A stretch of DNA of 64,000 nucleotides from Nocardia farcinica (lineage in GTDB: Bacteria; Actinomycetota; Actinomycetes; Mycobacteriales; Mycobacteriaceae): the NCBI RefSeq assembly GCF_001182745.1, contig NZ_LN868939.1:1922001-1986000 (forward strand), given 5' to 3'. The notes beneath the pieces are model-generated. The model was given only the letters and a program-made list of their open reading frames with translations. It did not search any database and had not been told where the DNA came from. Below are positions 36,243 through 48,222 of this stretch, in pieces (within the stretch, counting starts at the first letter, position 1; every line of letters starts with the position of its first letter). A program made the position numbers and the translations under genes.

Positions 36243-36270
36243 TTGACATACCAACCGTGCGGAATGTAAC
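36243..36270 (+). promoter_or_regulatory. candidate promoter of the second alkB
   Basis: TTGACA (36243-36248), 16-base spacer, TGTAAC (36265-36270), about 100 bases before the GTG. The -35 is perfect for a sigma-70-type promoter, and the -10 matches 4 of 6. It implies that the second alkB is transcribed independently of the operon upstream. Confidence 0.4.
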
Positions 36271-36367
36271 CGTCGCCACGTTTCAACGGCTGGGAGCGGT
36301 GTAACGCCCCTCGACCCTGTAAGTATTTTCATACATCGGAGTCAGTGGTTCTTTTAGCGGGGCAAAC

Positions 36368-37525
36368 GTGCAAACGGATGGCAAATCGGCGACAGTGCCC
36401 GATCCCAAACGCCACCTGTGGGTTCTGGGGTTGATCGCCCCGGCCAGTGCGTTGCTGCCGTCGCAGCTGGTGTTGCGGACGGGGTGGGAGGTGTTCTGGT
36501 GGGTCGGGCCGATCATCGTGTTGGTGATCATTCCGGTCCTGGATTGGCTGGTGGGGGAGGATGGCACGAATCCGCGGGATGAGGACTACGAGCTGTTGTC
36601 CAACGATCGCTACTACCGGTGGTGCACGTATCTGTTCTTGCCGGTGCAGTTGATCGGGTTGGTGATCGCGGCGGCGATGTGGGCCGGTGACGAGCTGAGT
36701 TTTGTCGACAAGCTGGGGTTGGCGACGACGTTGGGGCTGGTCAGCGGTATCGGTATCAACGCTGCGCACGAGCTGGGGCATCGGGTCGAGCATCTGGAGC
36801 GGTGGTTGGCCAAGATCGCGTTGGCGCAGTCGGCGTATGGTCATTTCTTCGTCGAGCACAACCGTGGTCATCATGTGCGGGTGGCCACTCCTGATGATCC
36901 GGCCAGTGCGCGGTTCGGTGAGTCGTTGTATGAGTTCCTGCCGCGTAGTGTGGCCGGTGGTTTCCGGTCGGCGGTGGCGTTGGAGTCCGAGCGGTTGGCG
37001 CGTAAGGGCAAGCGGTGGTGGAGCCCGCACAATCACATCCTGCAGGCCTGGTCGATGACGGTGGTGCTGTTCGGTGGGTTGATGCTGGTCTTCGGCTGGC
37101 ACATCCTGGGCTGGTTGGTGTTGCAGGCGGTGATCGGTGCGGCGTTGTTGGAGACGGTCAACTATGTCGAGCACTACGGGCTGCTGCGGGAGCGTCGCCC
37201 CGATGGGCGGTGGGCGCGGTGTTCGCCGCGGGACAGTTGGAACAGTGACCGGCTGGTGACCAACATCTTCCTGTTCCATCTGCAACGCCACAGCGATCAT
37301 CACGCAAACCCGGGTCGTCGCTATCAGACGCTGCGCAGCTGTGATGTAGCTCCGCAGTTGCCGGCGGGGTATGCGAGCATGATCGTCTTCGCCGCGATCC
37401 CGCCGCTGTGGCGGGCGGTCATGGATCACCGGGTGCTGGCCCACTACGGCGGTGACATCACCCGCGCCAACATCGTGCCCCGCAAGCGCGCCAGAATCCT
37501 CGCCGCCAACGGCCTGCCCGCCTGA
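36368..37525 (+). CDS. alkB2: alkane 1-monooxygenase AlkB (second, divergent copy)
   Basis: 385 residues, with the same membrane layout and all boxes: [31 protein letters not shown] in part, [18 protein letters not shown] and NYVEHYGLL. It begins with GTG at 36368 and lacks the N-terminal 25 residues of the first copy. No rubredoxin genes accompany it, so it must use those of the other operon. Codon use differs from every neighbour: TTG for Leu, GGT, GTT and CAT are frequent, which suggests recent acquisition. It stands between the TetR gene and sahH, which are adjacent in M. tuberculosis. Confidence 0.93.
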   Translation: MQTDGKSATVPDPKRHLWVLGLIAPASALLPSQLVLRTGWEVFWWVGPIIVLVIIPVLDWLVGEDGTNPRDEDYELLSNDRYYRWCTYLFLPVQLIGLVIAAAMWAGDELSFVDKLGLATTLGLVSGIGINAAHELGHRVEHLERWLAKIALAQSAYGHFFVEHNRGHHVRVATPDDPASARFGESLYEFLPRSVAGGFRSAVALESERLARKGKRWWSPHNHILQAWSMTVVLFGGLMLVFGWHILGWLVLQAVIGAALLETVNYVEHYGLLRERRPDGRWARCSPRDSWNSDRLVTNIFLFHLQRHSDHHANPGRRYQTLRSCDVAPQLPAGYASMIVFAAIPPLWRAVMDHRVLAHYGGDITRANIVPRKRARILAANGLPA

Positions 37526-37607
37526 GCGCGCGGGTGGCTCCCGCATGTCCACCGGCGCCGCCGAGGCGACTAGCCTTGCTTGCGAACAGCCGAACCAGGA
37601 GAGGCAT

Positions 37608-39091
<1,484 letters not shown>

Positions 39092-39092
<1 letters not shown>

Positions 39093-39739
39093 TGGGCCTG
39101 CTCATCGCGTTGGAGGGACTCGACGGCGCCGGGAAGCGCACGCTGACCGACGCCGTCGTCGCCGCGCTGGGCGCGCGGGGAGTGCGGGCGGCGACGCTCG
39201 GCTTCCCGCGCTACGGCCGATCGGTGCACGCCGACCTGGCCGCGGAGGCGCTGCACGGCGCACACGGTGATCTGGCGTCCTCGGTGTACGCGATGGCGCT
39301 GCTGTTCGCGCTCGACCGCGCCGAGGCCCGCGACGAGCTGTCGAAGGCGTTGGCCGACAACGACATCGTCATCCTCGACCGCTACGTCGCCTCCAACGCC
39401 GCCTACAACGCCGCCCGGCTGCACCAGTCGGCCACGGGCGAGATCGTCGGCTGGACAGCGGATCTGGAGTTCGGCCGGTTCGGCCTGCCCGAGCCGGATG
39501 TGCAGCTGCTGCTGGACGTGGACACCGAGGTCGCGGCCGAACGCGCGCGCAGGCGCACCGAACTCGACGCCGACCGGCCGCTGGACGCCTACGAGCGCGA
39601 CGGCGGGCTACAGCGGCGCACCCTCGCGGTGTACCGTGAGCTGGCCGAACGCAACTGGCACGGGCCGTGGTGGCGGTATCGCTCCGGTGACGAGCCCGCG
39701 GCCCTGGCCGGGCGGCTCGCCGAGCTGATCGGCCGCTAG
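39092..39739 (+). CDS. tmk: thymidylate kinase
   Basis: 215 residues. P-loop EGLDGAGKRT with Arg after Lys, as in mycobacterial Tmk; GFPRYGRSVHADLAAEALHG, then the DRY motif ILDRYVASNAAYNAARLHQS in part. It phosphorylates dTMP to dTDP. The ATG overlaps the sahH stop (TGATG), so the pair is coupled, as in Rv3248c-Rv3247c. The C-terminal part beyond residue 150 is less conserved. Confidence 0.93.
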
Positions 39740-39818
39740 GGTTGGATCCGCAGCGGGTTCGCCGCGGTGTTTGGCGTGGCGGCCCGATCCTCGCCTGGGA
39801 GATGACAACATAGTAACT

Positions 39819-40496
39819 ATGAAGCCGAAGATTCTGGTCGTCGACGACGATATGGCACTCGCGGAGATGCTCACGATCGTCCTGCGCGGGGAAGGGTTCG
39901 ACCCGCACGTGGTCGGCGACGGCACACAGGCCCTGGCGGCGGTCCGCGAGATCCGCCCCGATCTGGTCCTGCTGGACCTGATGCTGCCCGGCATGAACGG
40001 CATCGACGTGTGCCGGGTGCTGCGGGCCGATTCCGGCGTTCCGATCGTCATGCTGACGGCGAAGACGGACACCGTCGACGTCGTGCTCGGGCTCGAGTCC
40101 GGCGCCGACGACTACATCGTCAAGCCCTTCAAGCCGAAGGAGCTCGTCGCCCGCGTGCGCGCCCGGCTGCGCCGCACCGAGGAGGAGCCCGCGGAGCTGC
40201 TCTCGATCGCCGACATCGTCATCGACGTGCCCGCGCACAAGGTGACCCGCGGCGGCCAGCAGATCTCGCTGACGCCGCTCGAGTTCGATCTGCTGGTGGC
40301 GCTGGCCCGCAAGCCGCGCCAGGTGTTCACCCGCGAGGTGCTGCTCGAGCAGGTGTGGGGCTACCGGCACGCCGCGGACACCCGGTTGGTGAACGTGCAC
40401 GTGCAGCGGCTGCGCGCGAAGGTGGAGAAGGACCCGGAGAATCCTGAGATCGTGCTGACCGTTCGGGGGGTCGGCTACAAGGCCGGACCGCCGTGA
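39819..40496 (+). CDS. mtrA: response regulator MtrA
   Basis: 225 residues, OmpR/PhoB type. Receiver with acidic VVDDD and phospho-acceptor Asp53 ([20 protein letters not shown]), then winged helix with [19 protein letters not shown] and [20 protein letters not shown]. Sequence is near-identical to mycobacterial MtrA, the essential regulator of replication, division and wall-hydrolase genes. ATG at 39819 gives the family N-terminus [11 protein letters not shown]. The stop overlaps the mtrB GTG. Confidence 0.97.
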   Translation: MKPKILVVDDDMALAEMLTIVLRGEGFDPHVVGDGTQALAAVREIRPDLVLLDLMLPGMNGIDVCRVLRADSGVPIVMLTAKTDTVDVVLGLESGADDYIVKPFKPKELVARVRARLRRTEEEPAELLSIADIVIDVPAHKVTRGGQQISLTPLEFDLLVALARKPRQVFTREVLLEQVWGYRHAADTRLVNVHVQRLRAKVEKDPENPEIVLTVRGVGYKAGPP

Positions 40497-42358
40497 CCGA
40501 TGGGGATGCGGAGCGTCCCGTCGGCGAGCAGGGCAGCGCGGCCTCCCGCGCCGCCGAGCCGAGCGGGACGATTCCCCGTCTGGAGCGGTCGCTGGCGCCC
40601 GTCGGTGTCTGGTTCAAGGATCTGGGCACCGCGCTGGGCCACCTGTGGCGCCGTTCGCTGCAACTGCGCGTCATCGTCTCGACGCTGACGCTTTCGCTGA
40701 TCGTCATCACGATCCTCGGGGTGGTGCTGACGAGCCAGATCACCGACCGGCTGCTGGACGCCAAGATCAACGCCGCGGTCGAGGAGATGGGCCGGGCGCG
40801 CAACACGGTGGAGAGCCAGCTGGCCGGTGTGCACGACCTCGGCACCCAGCAGCAGCGGCTGGCCGACGCGCGCAGCGCGCTGTCCAATCGCGGCGGCTCC
40901 GGCCGTTCCACGGGTGCCGCGGGCAGTTTCGATTCCGCGCTGAGCATGGTCGGCGGCACGCCGCAGCAGCAGATCGCCACCGGGCCGATCCAGGAGGTGC
41001 CCGAGGAACTGCGCCGGTTCGTGCAGCGCAATCAGGTCAGCTACCAGTTCGCCACGGTCGCCGACCCGGACGGCTATCACGGGCGCGCGCTCATCATCGG
41101 CAGCCCGAGCGCGGAGATCCCCACCTTGGAGATCTACCTGGTCTTCCCGCTGGTCAACGAAGAGCGCAGCCTGGCGCTGATGCGGGGCACGATGATGATC
41201 GGCGGGCTGGTCCTGCTCGTGCTGCTGGCGGCGATCACCGCGCTGGTCACCCGGCAGGTGGTGCTGCCCATCCGGTCGGCCGCGCGGATCGCCAGCCGCT
41301 TCGCCGACGGTCGCCTCAAGGAACGCATGCTGGTGCGCGGTGAGGACGACATGGCGCGGCTGGCGCAGGCGTTCAACGAGATGGCCGAGAGCCTGTCGAA
41401 CCAGATCACCCAGCTCGAGGAATTCGGCAACCTGCAACGCCGGTTCACCTCCGACGTCAGCCACGAACTGCGGACGCCGTTGACCACGGTGCGCATGGCC
41501 GCCGACCTGATCCACGGCTCCAGCGAGGACCTCGATCCGGCGCTGGCGCGCAGCGCGGAACTGCTGGTGACCGAGCTGGACCGGTTCGAAGGGCTGCTCA
41601 ACGACCTGCTCGAGATCAGCCGCCACGACGCGGGCGTGGCCGAGTTGCAGGTGGAGTCGCTGGACGTGCGGATGTGCGCGCGGGCCGCCATCTCCACGGT
41701 GCGGCATCTGGCCAAGGAGGCCGGCGTGGAGGTCGTCATCGACCTGCCGGAGGAGCCGCTGGTCGCCGAGGTCGATCCGCGCCGTGTCGAACGCGTGCTG
41801 CGCAATCTGCTCGCCAACGCCATCGACCACAGCGAAGGCAAGCCGGTCCTGATCCGGATGCGCGGGGACAGCGAGGCCAACGCGGTCGCGTTCGTGGTGC
41901 GCGACCAGGGCGTCGGGCTGCGTCCGGGCGAGGAGAAGCTGGTCTTCAACCGGTTCTGGCGCTCGGACCCCTCCCGCATGCGCCGCTCCGGCGGCACCGG
42001 TCTCGGTCTGTCGATCAGTGTGGAGGACGCGAACCTGCACGACGGCAGGCTGGAGGCGTGGGGCGAGCCGGGTGTCGGGGCCAGCTTCCGGTTGACGTTG
42101 CCGCTGGTGCGGGGGCGCAAGATGGGACCGAGCCCGCTGCCGCTGGAGCCCGCGGTGCGCAAGGCCGTGCCGCCGCGCCCGGTCGAACCCGAGGCCGTGG
42201 ACGGCGACGCCCCCACGATGCCGGTGCCGCGCACCGAGCCGGGGCCCGCCGCCGACGGAGCGGGCTCCGCCGCCGTGTCCGGAGCGCCCGCGGCCGAGCC
42301 GGATTCCGGCGGCACCGGCGGCGCGGTGCTCACCGAACCGGGAGACGAACAGTCATGA
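40493..42358 (+). CDS. mtrB: sensor histidine kinase MtrB
   Basis: 621 residues: N-terminal cytoplasmic stretch, TM1 about 58-80, extracytoplasmic domain about 81-230, TM2 231-253, HAMP about 254-306, HisKA with phospho-acceptor His324 in [16 protein letters not shown], and ATPase domain ([32 protein letters not shown]). A disordered Pro/Ala/Glu-rich tail of about 65 residues follows. It phosphorylates MtrA. GTG at 40493 overlaps mtrA; the stop overlaps lpqB, completing the mtrA-mtrB-lpqB operon. Confidence 0.96.
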   Translation: MTDGDAERPVGEQGSAASRAAEPSGTIPRLERSLAPVGVWFKDLGTALGHLWRRSLQLRVIVSTLTLSLIVITILGVVLTSQITDRLLDAKINAAVEEMGRARNTVESQLAGVHDLGTQQQRLADARSALSNRGGSGRSTGAAGSFDSALSMVGGTPQQQIATGPIQEVPEELRRFVQRNQVSYQFATVADPDGYHGRALIIGSPSAEIPTLEIYLVFPLVNEERSLALMRGTMMIGGLVLLVLLAAITALVTRQVVLPIRSAARIASRFADGRLKERMLVRGEDDMARLAQAFNEMAESLSNQITQLEEFGNLQRRFTSDVSHELRTPLTTVRMAADLIHGSSEDLDPALARSAELLVTELDRFEGLLNDLLEISRHDAGVAELQVESLDVRMCARAAISTVRHLAKEAGVEVVIDLPEEPLVAEVDPRRVERVLRNLLANAIDHSEGKPVLIRMRGDSEANAVAFVVRDQGVGLRPGEEKLVFNRFWRSDPSRMRRSGGTGLGLSISVEDANLHDGRLEAWGEPGVGASFRLTLPLVRGRKMGPSPLPLEPAVRKAVPPRPVEPEAVDGDAPTMPVPRTEPGPAADGAGSAAVSGAPAAEPDSGGTGGAVLTEPGDEQS

Positions 42359-44169
42359 CGATGCGTGCTGCCAGGTTGTCCGGATCCACCGGCCTCACCG
42401 CGGCGCTGGTCGCGGTGCTGCTGGTGCTCACCGGGTGCGCGAGCCTGCCCGAGTCGTCGGCGCCGCAGGCGCTGGGCACCATCGATCGCGAGCCGACCAG
42501 CGAGGGCCCCACCCCGCCCATCGCCGGCCGCGATCCCGATCTGCTGTTGCGCGATTTCCTGCAGGCCACGGCCGACCCGACCAACCGGCACCTGGCCGCG
42601 CGCCAGTACATGACGCCCGCGGCCTCGGCGCAGTGGGACGACTCGACCAGCACCACCATCGTGGAGAAGCCCGACACGCTGCTCGAATCCCGCGACGGTG
42701 ACCGGGCCACCTATCGCATCCGGGCGCAGCGGATGGCCGAACTGTCCGCCGACGGCGCCTACCGCGCGGTCAACGAGCCGACCCTCGAGAACAAGATCGA
42801 GATGGTCAAGGTCGACGGGGAGTGGCGGATCGCCGAACTGCCCGACGGCGTCGTCATGGACATCACCGCGTTCACCAAGTCCTACCGGCGCTACGTGCTG
42901 TACTTCGCCGACCCGTCCGGCAACACCGCGGTACCGGACCTGCGCTGGCTGTCGGTGCCCAAGAATCAGCTCACCCAGCGCCTGCTGTCGCTGCTGTCGG
43001 AGGGGCCGCACGGCGCCATCGGCGCTGTGGTGCGCAACCAGCTGGCCGCGCCCGTGGCCTTGCGCGGACCGATCACCAAGGCCAACGGCGACCCGGACGA
43101 TGTGGGCGTCGGCCTCGGCGGCGTGCGACTGGACTTCGCGGGTGCGGCGGCACTGAGCCAGCGCGACAAGGAACTGCTCGCCGGCCAGGTGGTGCTCACC
43201 CTGGCCCAGGCCGACATCCCCGGACCCTACATGCTGCTGGCCGACGGCAGGCCGCTGGACGAGCGCTACGCCACCAACGGCTGGTCGGCCGCCGACGTGC
43301 AGTACCTGAGCCCCTCGGTGCAGGCGCAGAACCGGATCGGCCTGCACGCGCTGCGCGACGGCGCGCTGACTCAGGTGACCGACAGCGGCGTGGTGGAGAC
43401 GCCGGGCTACTTCGGGTCGGTGAACAACCTGCAGTCCGCCGCGCTCTCGCCGGACGGTCAGCTCGTCGCCGCGGTGGCCGATGCGGGCCGCCCCGCGCCG
43501 GAACCGCCGCGCACCCTGATGGTCGGCACCTACGGCGGTCCCGCCTTCCCGGTCGCCGAGGGCGGTAGCATCACCCGCCCGTCGTGGACCGGTGACGGCA
43601 GTGCCGCCTGGGCGGTGATCGACGGTGACCGGGTGATCCGGGCCGTCAACGATCGCGCCACCGGCACGGTGTCGGTGCAGGGCGTCGACATCTCCGGCCT
43701 GACCGCGGATCCGGCCGGACCGGCTCTGCGGCTGCCCATCACCGAGTTGCGCATCTCCCGCACCGGCGTGCGCGCGGCGCTGATCGCCGACGGCAAGGTC
43801 TATGTGGCGGTGGTGGAACGGCGGCCGGACGGCGGTTACGCGCTCACCGCCCCGGTGCCGGTGGCGGTCGGCCTGAGCACCAAGGCGACGTCGCTGAGCT
43901 GGATCGGCGGCGACACCCTGCTCATCGCGCGCGAGGGCAACATCGACCCGGTCTCGACGGTGCTGATCGACGGCTCGGAATGGACGCCGGTCACCTCGCA
44001 GAATCTCACACCGCCGGTGCGGGTCATCACCGCCGCGCCCGGTGCCCAGTACGTGGCCGATTCCCGCGGCGTGCTCGAACTGACCAGCAACACCACCAGC
44101 GAACTGCACTACTGGACCGAGATGCCCGGCCTCGTCGGCACCGACGCCGCACCCGTCCTGCCCGGCTGA
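42355..44169 (+). CDS. lpqB: lipoprotein LpqB
   Basis: 604 residues. Signal peptide with lipobox LTGC, lipidated Cys28. The N-terminal part (about 60-330) carries GerMN-type domains as in LpqB ([21 protein letters not shown] in part, [11 protein letters not shown]); the C-terminal part is a beta-propeller ([16 protein letters not shown]). LpqB is known to interact with the MtrB sensor domain and modulate the system at the outer face of the membrane. ATG at 42355 overlaps the mtrB stop; an ATG two codons on is possible. Confidence 0.94.
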   Translation: MTMRAARLSGSTGLTAALVAVLLVLTGCASLPESSAPQALGTIDREPTSEGPTPPIAGRDPDLLLRDFLQATADPTNRHLAARQYMTPAASAQWDDSTSTTIVEKPDTLLESRDGDRATYRIRAQRMAELSADGAYRAVNEPTLENKIEMVKVDGEWRIAELPDGVVMDITAFTKSYRRYVLYFADPSGNTAVPDLRWLSVPKNQLTQRLLSLLSEGPHGAIGAVVRNQLAAPVALRGPITKANGDPDDVGVGLGGVRLDFAGAAALSQRDKELLAGQVVLTLAQADIPGPYMLLADGRPLDERYATNGWSAADVQYLSPSVQAQNRIGLHALRDGALTQVTDSGVVETPGYFGSVNNLQSAALSPDGQLVAAVADAGRPAPEPPRTLMVGTYGGPAFPVAEGGSITRPSWTGDGSAAWAVIDGDRVIRAVNDRATGTVSVQGVDISGLTADPAGPALRLPITELRISRTGVRAALIADGKVYVAVVERRPDGGYALTAPVPVAVGLSTKATSLSWIGGDTLLIAREGNIDPVSTVLIDGSEWTPVTSQNLTPPVRVITAAPGAQYVADSRGVLELTSNTTSELHYWTEMPGLVGTDAAPVLPG

Positions 44170-44265
44170 TTCCGCCGTGCGCGCGGCTGTGGACAACGGC
44201 CGAACTGTGCACAACACGGTCGTGGCGCGGCGCGGGCAACCGCCCTCCCGGGCACGCTGGTGCCC

Positions 44266-44910
44266 ATGCGAACCCTCCTCGATCTGGTCCTGCCGGTGGC
44301 GTGTGGCGGTTGCGGGCGTCCCGGCACGCCGTGGTGCGATGCGTGCGCGACCGCGCTGGCCGGACCGCCGCTGCGGCTGCGTCCCCGCACCGATCCGGGC
44401 GTGCCGTGCTGGGCCGTGGCGCGATATGCCGGGCCGGCGCGGCGGGCCGTCCTCGCGCTCAAGGAACGTGGCCGCACCGATCTCGCCGCGCCGCTGGGAC
44501 ATGCCATGGCGGGTGCCCTGCGCCGGTTGCGGACACCGGGCGTGCCGTTGCTGCTCGTGCCCGCGCCCAGCCGCCGGGCCGCGGCACGCAGGCGCGGTGG
44601 TGATCCGGTGGTGCGCACGGCGGCGGTTGCCGTCCGATCGCTGGATGGTTGCCAGCTCGTTCCTGTGTTGCGGGTGTGGCGTGGTGTACAGGATTCGGTC
44701 GGCCTGTCGCCGGGTGAGCGCAGGCACAACCTGCGCGGCCGGATATGGGTGTCGCGTGCGGCACCGGGCGCGGCCCGATCGGCCGCGAATGCCGAGGTAG
44801 TGGTGGTCGACGACGTGCTGACCACGGGCGCGACGGCCGCGGAGTCGGTACGCGCGCTCGAGTGCTCAGGCCTGCCCGTGCGGGCCATTTTGGTGACGTG
44901 TGCTGCTTGA
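44266..44910 (+). CDS. ComF family phosphoribosyltransferase-like protein
   Basis: 214 residues. N-terminal zinc-knuckle LDLVLPVACGGCGRPGTPWC followed by CDAC, then a type I PRTase fold with the PRPP loop EVVVVDDVLTTGATAAESV. In naturally competent bacteria ComF takes part in DNA uptake; in actinobacteria the role is unknown. ATG at 44266; a GTG two codons earlier is possible. Same position as Rv3242c, between lpqB and hpf. Confidence 0.85.
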   Translation: MRTLLDLVLPVACGGCGRPGTPWCDACATALAGPPLRLRPRTDPGVPCWAVARYAGPARRAVLALKERGRTDLAAPLGHAMAGALRRLRTPGVPLLLVPAPSRRAAARRRGGDPVVRTAAVAVRSLDGCQLVPVLRVWRGVQDSVGLSPGERRHNLRGRIWVSRAAPGAARSAANAEVVVVDDVLTTGATAAESVRALECSGLPVRAILVTCAA

Positions 44911-45161
44911 CTCGGGGAAATTTGCGTGAACAGTGGCGGACGGCTCGCGGTCGTACTACCGTCGCGGTCACACACCCGAACCGGGAGTTTGGAGGTGGCG
45001 CCTCGGAAACTTCGTGCCGTGTGATTTCCCGGCGTCGACGGGCAGGAAGGAGCCCGCATCAGCACCTCGGGTGCCCGTGTTCGCCGGAATCGGTTCAGCT
45101 CGGCACGGCTCAACCCCGCCGCACGCGAAAAGGTCTGTGCGGCCAGATCCGGGAGGTACGC

Positions 45162-45866
45162 GTGACGACTTCTTCACGACCTTCAGTGACAGATCCTTCG
45201 GTGCCCGAGGAGGCCGCGGAGCGGCCACGGGCCACCCGCGCCGAGGTTGTGGTGAAAGGCCGCAATGTCGAGGTACCCGACCATTTCCGAATTCACGTGG
45301 CCGACAAGTTGTCTCGGCTCGAGCGGTTCGATCCGACGATCTTCATCTTCGACGTCGAACTCTTCCACGAACGCAACCGCCGCCAGCGTAAGGCGTGCCA
45401 GCGGGTGGAGATCACCGCTCGGGGCAAGGGCCCGGTCGTACGCGCCGAGGCGTGCGCGGACAATTTCTACGCCGCACTCGAGTCGGTGACGGCCAAGGTG
45501 GAGAGCCGGTTGCGCCGCACCAAGGACCGCCGCCGCGTGCACTACGGGGAGAAGACCCCGGTCTCGGTCGCCGAGGCCACCGCGGACCTCGTCGACGAGA
45601 CGCTGTTCGCGCGCAACGGCTCCGAGCCGGCGCACCGGCACGACGAGGAGCGGGAGTTCGAGCCCGCCGAGCGCGAGTACCAGGGCCCCGGCCACATCGT
45701 GCGCACCAAGGTCCACTCGGCGACCCCGATGACCGTCGACGACGCCCTCTACCAGATGGAGCTCGTCGGGCACGATTTCTTCCTCTTCCACGACAAGGAG
45801 ACCGACCGGCCGTCCGTCGTCTACCGGCGGCACGCCTTCGACTACGGCCTGATCCGACTCGCCTAG
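45162..45866 (+). CDS. hpf: long-form ribosome hibernation promoting factor
   Basis: 234 residues from a GTG with GGGAGG upstream. N-terminal ribosome-binding domain (about 25-130: VVVKGRNVEVPDHFRIHVADKL in part, RVEITARGKGPVVRAEACADNFYAALE in part), a linker, and the C-terminal dimerisation domain (about 175-234: IVRTKVHSATPMTVDDALYQMELVGHDFFLFHD in part, VVYRRHAFDYGLIRL). The long form forms 100S ribosome dimers or inactive 70S in resting cells. The 251-base gap upstream (44911-45161) holds its promoter; no other gene is seen there. In mycobacteria hpf (Rv3241c) directly precedes secA1; here 8.7 kb separates them. Confidence 0.92.
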   Translation: MTTSSRPSVTDPSVPEEAAERPRATRAEVVVKGRNVEVPDHFRIHVADKLSRLERFDPTIFIFDVELFHERNRRQRKACQRVEITARGKGPVVRAEACADNFYAALESVTAKVESRLRRTKDRRRVHYGEKTPVSVAEATADLVDETLFARNGSEPAHRHDEEREFEPAEREYQGPGHIVRTKVHSATPMTVDDALYQMELVGHDFFLFHDKETDRPSVVYRRHAFDYGLIRLA

Positions 45867-45886
45867 TCGCCCGGTCGCTCGCCCCT

Positions 45887-45917
45887 CCGGCCCGTCCGCC
45901 ACCCGGCGGCGGGCCGG
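45887..45917 (+). terminator. hairpin after hpf
   Basis: CCGGCCCG...CGGGCCGG outer arms continued by CCGCC / GGCGG with one bulged base and an ACCC loop, 20 bases after the hpf stop. Confidence 0.6.
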
Positions 45918-45955
45918 TCGCATGTCCGGGTTCCGGGCAAACCCTGGCCGCGCTT

Positions 45956-45971
45956 CTTACTTCAGAGTAAG
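45956..45971. promoter_or_regulatory. palindromic operator candidate upstream of the thiolase gene
   Basis: CTTACTTCAGAGTAAG has perfect 6-base arms around TCAG, 38 bases before the thiolase ATG. It has the size of a TetR-type fatty-acid regulator site; no regulator gene is adjacent. Confidence 0.45.
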
Positions 45972-46009
45972 TTCGGGGGGAGCTGTTCGATGTGGGAAAG
46001 GGAATTCCG

Positions 46010-47302
46010 ATGGCTTCCACCGCCTCTCGGCGCGCCGTGATCGTGGCGGGTGCGCGCACCCCGTTCGTGCGCGCCTTCACCGACTTCACGAAGATGGACT
46101 CGATTGCGCTCGCCGACGCCGCCGTGCGCGGCCTGCTCGAGCGCACCGCACTGCCCGGCGACCAGGTGCAGGCGATCGTCTGGGGCGGGGTGATCCTGCC
46201 CAGCGCCGCGCCCAACATCGCGCGCGAGATCGCCCTGGACCTGAAGCTCGACCCCGGCTGCGAGGGGCACACCGTCACGCGGGCGTGCGCGTCCGGACTC
46301 CAGGCCGTCACCACCGCGGCCGCCGCCATCGAACGCGGCGAATACGACGTGATGATCGCCGGCGGCAGCGATTCCACCTCCAACGCCGAGATCAAGCTGC
46401 CGCAGAAGCTGGTGCACGCCGGGGCGCCGATCGCGCTCGGCAAGCCCAAGCTCAAGGACTATCTGTCGGCGGCCGCGCAGCTGGCGCCGTTCACCGACAT
46501 CCTGCCGAGCAGGCCGCGCATCGCCGAACGCACCACCGGCGAGGTGATGGGGGAGTCCGCCGAGAAGATGGCCCGCATCCACGGCATCGGCCGCGCCGAA
46601 CAGGACGAGTTCGCCGCGCGCTCGCACCATCGGGCCGCCGCCGCGATCGAATCCGGCCGCTTCGACGACGAGGTGCTGCGGGTGCGCACCCCCGACGGCG
46701 CCGAGATCAGCCGCGACGGGCTGGTGCGCGCCGATACCAGCGTCGAGAAGCTGGCCCGGTTGAAGCCGGTCTTCGCCGAGGGCGGCACCGTCACCGCGGG
46801 CAATGCCAGCCCCCTCACCGACGGCGCCTCGGCGGTGCTGCTGATGAGCGAGGAACGTGCCCGCGCCCTCGGCTACCGCCCGTTGGCCGCCTTCCGGTCC
46901 TGGAGCTATGTCAGCGTCGATCCCACCGACCAGGTGCTCATCGGCCCCGCGATCTCGATGCCCCGGGCCTTGGACGCAGCGGGCATGACGCTGGCCGACG
47001 TGGACCTGGTCGACATCCACGAGGCGTTCGCCGCGCAGACGCTGTCGGTGCTGAGCGCCCTCGCCAGCGACGAGTGGGCCAAGACCCGCCTGGACCGCGA
47101 CACCGCCGTCGGCGAAGTCGACATCGACAAGCTCAACGTGCACGGCGGCTCGGTCTCGCTGGGCCATCCGTTCGGGGCGACCGGTGCGCGGATGGTCACC
47201 ACCATGGCCAACGAACTCGCCCGCTCCGACAAGCAGACCGCACTGCTCGGCATCTGCGCGGCGGGCGGCATCGGCGCCTCGGCGGTACTGGAACGCGTCT
47301 GA
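46010..47302 (+). CDS. acetyl-CoA C-acetyltransferase (thiolase, FadI-like)
   Basis: 430 residues. Catalytic residues are in place: acyl-accepting Cys93 in TRACASGLQAV, His in VDIHEAFAAQ, His in GGSVSLGHPFGATGARM in part, and the second Cys in GICAAGGIGASAVLE. The long loop (about 130-160) and VMGESAEKMA fit the FadI/trifunctional-beta branch, which acts on long-chain 3-ketoacyl-CoA in beta-oxidation. A GTG six codons upstream is in frame, but the ATG at 46010 has AAAGGGA upstream. No FadB-type partner is adjacent. Confidence 0.9.
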   Translation: MASTASRRAVIVAGARTPFVRAFTDFTKMDSIALADAAVRGLLERTALPGDQVQAIVWGGVILPSAAPNIAREIALDLKLDPGCEGHTVTRACASGLQAVTTAAAAIERGEYDVMIAGGSDSTSNAEIKLPQKLVHAGAPIALGKPKLKDYLSAAAQLAPFTDILPSRPRIAERTTGEVMGESAEKMARIHGIGRAEQDEFAARSHHRAAAAIESGRFDDEVLRVRTPDGAEISRDGLVRADTSVEKLARLKPVFAEGGTVTAGNASPLTDGASAVLLMSEERARALGYRPLAAFRSWSYVSVDPTDQVLIGPAISMPRALDAAGMTLADVDLVDIHEAFAAQTLSVLSALASDEWAKTRLDRDTAVGEVDIDKLNVHGGSVSLGHPFGATGARMVTTMANELARSDKQTALLGICAAGGIGASAVLERV

Positions 47303-47380
47303 GCCGGTCCGGGCGAGCGGGGCGGCGGGCCGGGCGTAGCACGCACGCCACCGGACCGCCGCACGGCCGCGGCCGTCGGG

Positions 47381-48034
47381 TCAGGCTCGGGCGGCCGGTG
47401 CGCCGCCGAAGCTCTCCCGGTGCACCGCCTCGGCCAGCGGCCGTCCGGCCCGCCAGCCGAACCGCTCGAGATCCGGCACGGTCTGGAACTCGTGCACCGG
47501 CCCGACGCACAGCCAGGCCACCGGCCGGATGTCCGCGGGCAGCCCGACCAGCTCGGCCAGGAACGCCGGATCGTAGAACGACACCCAGCCCACGCCGACG
47601 CCCTCGGCGGTGGCGGCCAGCCACAGGTTCTCGATGGCCAGGACAGTGGAGAACAGGCCGGTCTCGGGCACGGTGGCGCGGCCGAGCACCTGCGGGCCGC
47701 CGCGGGCGTGGTCGTAGCTGACCACCACACCGGTGCCGCTCTCCACGATGCCCTCGATCTTGATCGGATCGAACGTGGCCGCGCGCTCGGGCGGCAGCGC
47801 GGCGCGGAACTCCGCCCGCTTCTCGGCGACATGATCGGCGAAGCGCCGCAGCGTGGCAGGCTCGCGCACCACCACGAAATCCCACGGCTGGGAATTGCCG
47901 ACGCTCGGCGCCCGATGCGCGGCCTCGAGTATCCGCCACAGCACCGCGTCGTCGACGAGTTCCCCGGTGAATTCCGCCCGCACGTCCCGCCGCCGCGCGA
48001 TGGCGTCGTAGACGCTGACCTGATCCGCACTCAC
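47381..48034 (-). CDS. bluB: 5,6-dimethylbenzimidazole synthase
   Basis: 217 residues of the nitroreductase-like BluB family. Typical blocks are VYDAIARRRDVRAEF, HRAPSVGNSQPWDFVVV, AEGVGVGWVSFYDP and the C-terminal LERFGWRAGRPLAEAVH. BluB destroys reduced FMN with oxygen to give the lower ligand of vitamin B12. GTG start at 48034. It is convergent with the thiolase gene and stands alone; no other cobalamin gene is in the window. A generic FMN nitroreductase is the less likely alternative. Confidence 0.85.
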   Translation of the reverse strand: MSADQVSVYDAIARRRDVRAEFTGELVDDAVLWRILEAAHRAPSVGNSQPWDFVVVREPATLRRFADHVAEKRAEFRAALPPERAATFDPIKIEGIVESGTGVVVSYDHARGGPQVLGRATVPETGLFSTVLAIENLWLAATAEGVGVGWVSFYDPAFLAELVGLPADIRPVAWLCVGPVHEFQTVPDLERFGWRAGRPLAEAVHRESFGGAPAARA

Positions 48035-48085
48035 GGCTGCCAGTCAACCAGGCCGACCGGCGAAGCGGACCCGCCGGTCGGCACC

Positions 48086-48222
48086 GGCGCCCTGCGTGGT
48101 CACGCGTGCGCTGCCGGCTCCGGGCGCTGACCCGGCTCAGGCGGTGTCGGATCGGCCTGAGCCGGGGCGCCCTGCGTGGTGACGCGTGCGCTGCCGTCTC
48201 CGGGCGCTGACCCGGCTCAGGC
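48086..48222. repeat. tandem pair of diverged palindromic repeats, locus C
   Basis: A full unit at 48155-48222 runs from GCCTGAGCCGGGG to CCCGGCTCAGGC. A copy without its left arm precedes it at 48086-48142, with the spacer GGTGTCGGATCG between. The period is 80 bases. The design (arms, CTGACCC before the right arm, spacer starting GGTGTC) is that of loci A and B, but interiors differ, so this is a subfamily. The stop codon of the desaturase gene (48217-48219) is in the right arm. Confidence 0.85.

Noticed and set aside
37520..37607. SAH or SAM riboswitch before sahH
   Set aside because: The gap is under 90 bases and shows no recognisable conserved core; only a Shine-Dalgarno is visible.
41134..44727. 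Long minus-strand frame across mtrB, lpqB and the ComF-like gene
   Set aside because: Crosses three well-supported genes in antisense and has low-complexity Arg/His-rich composition.
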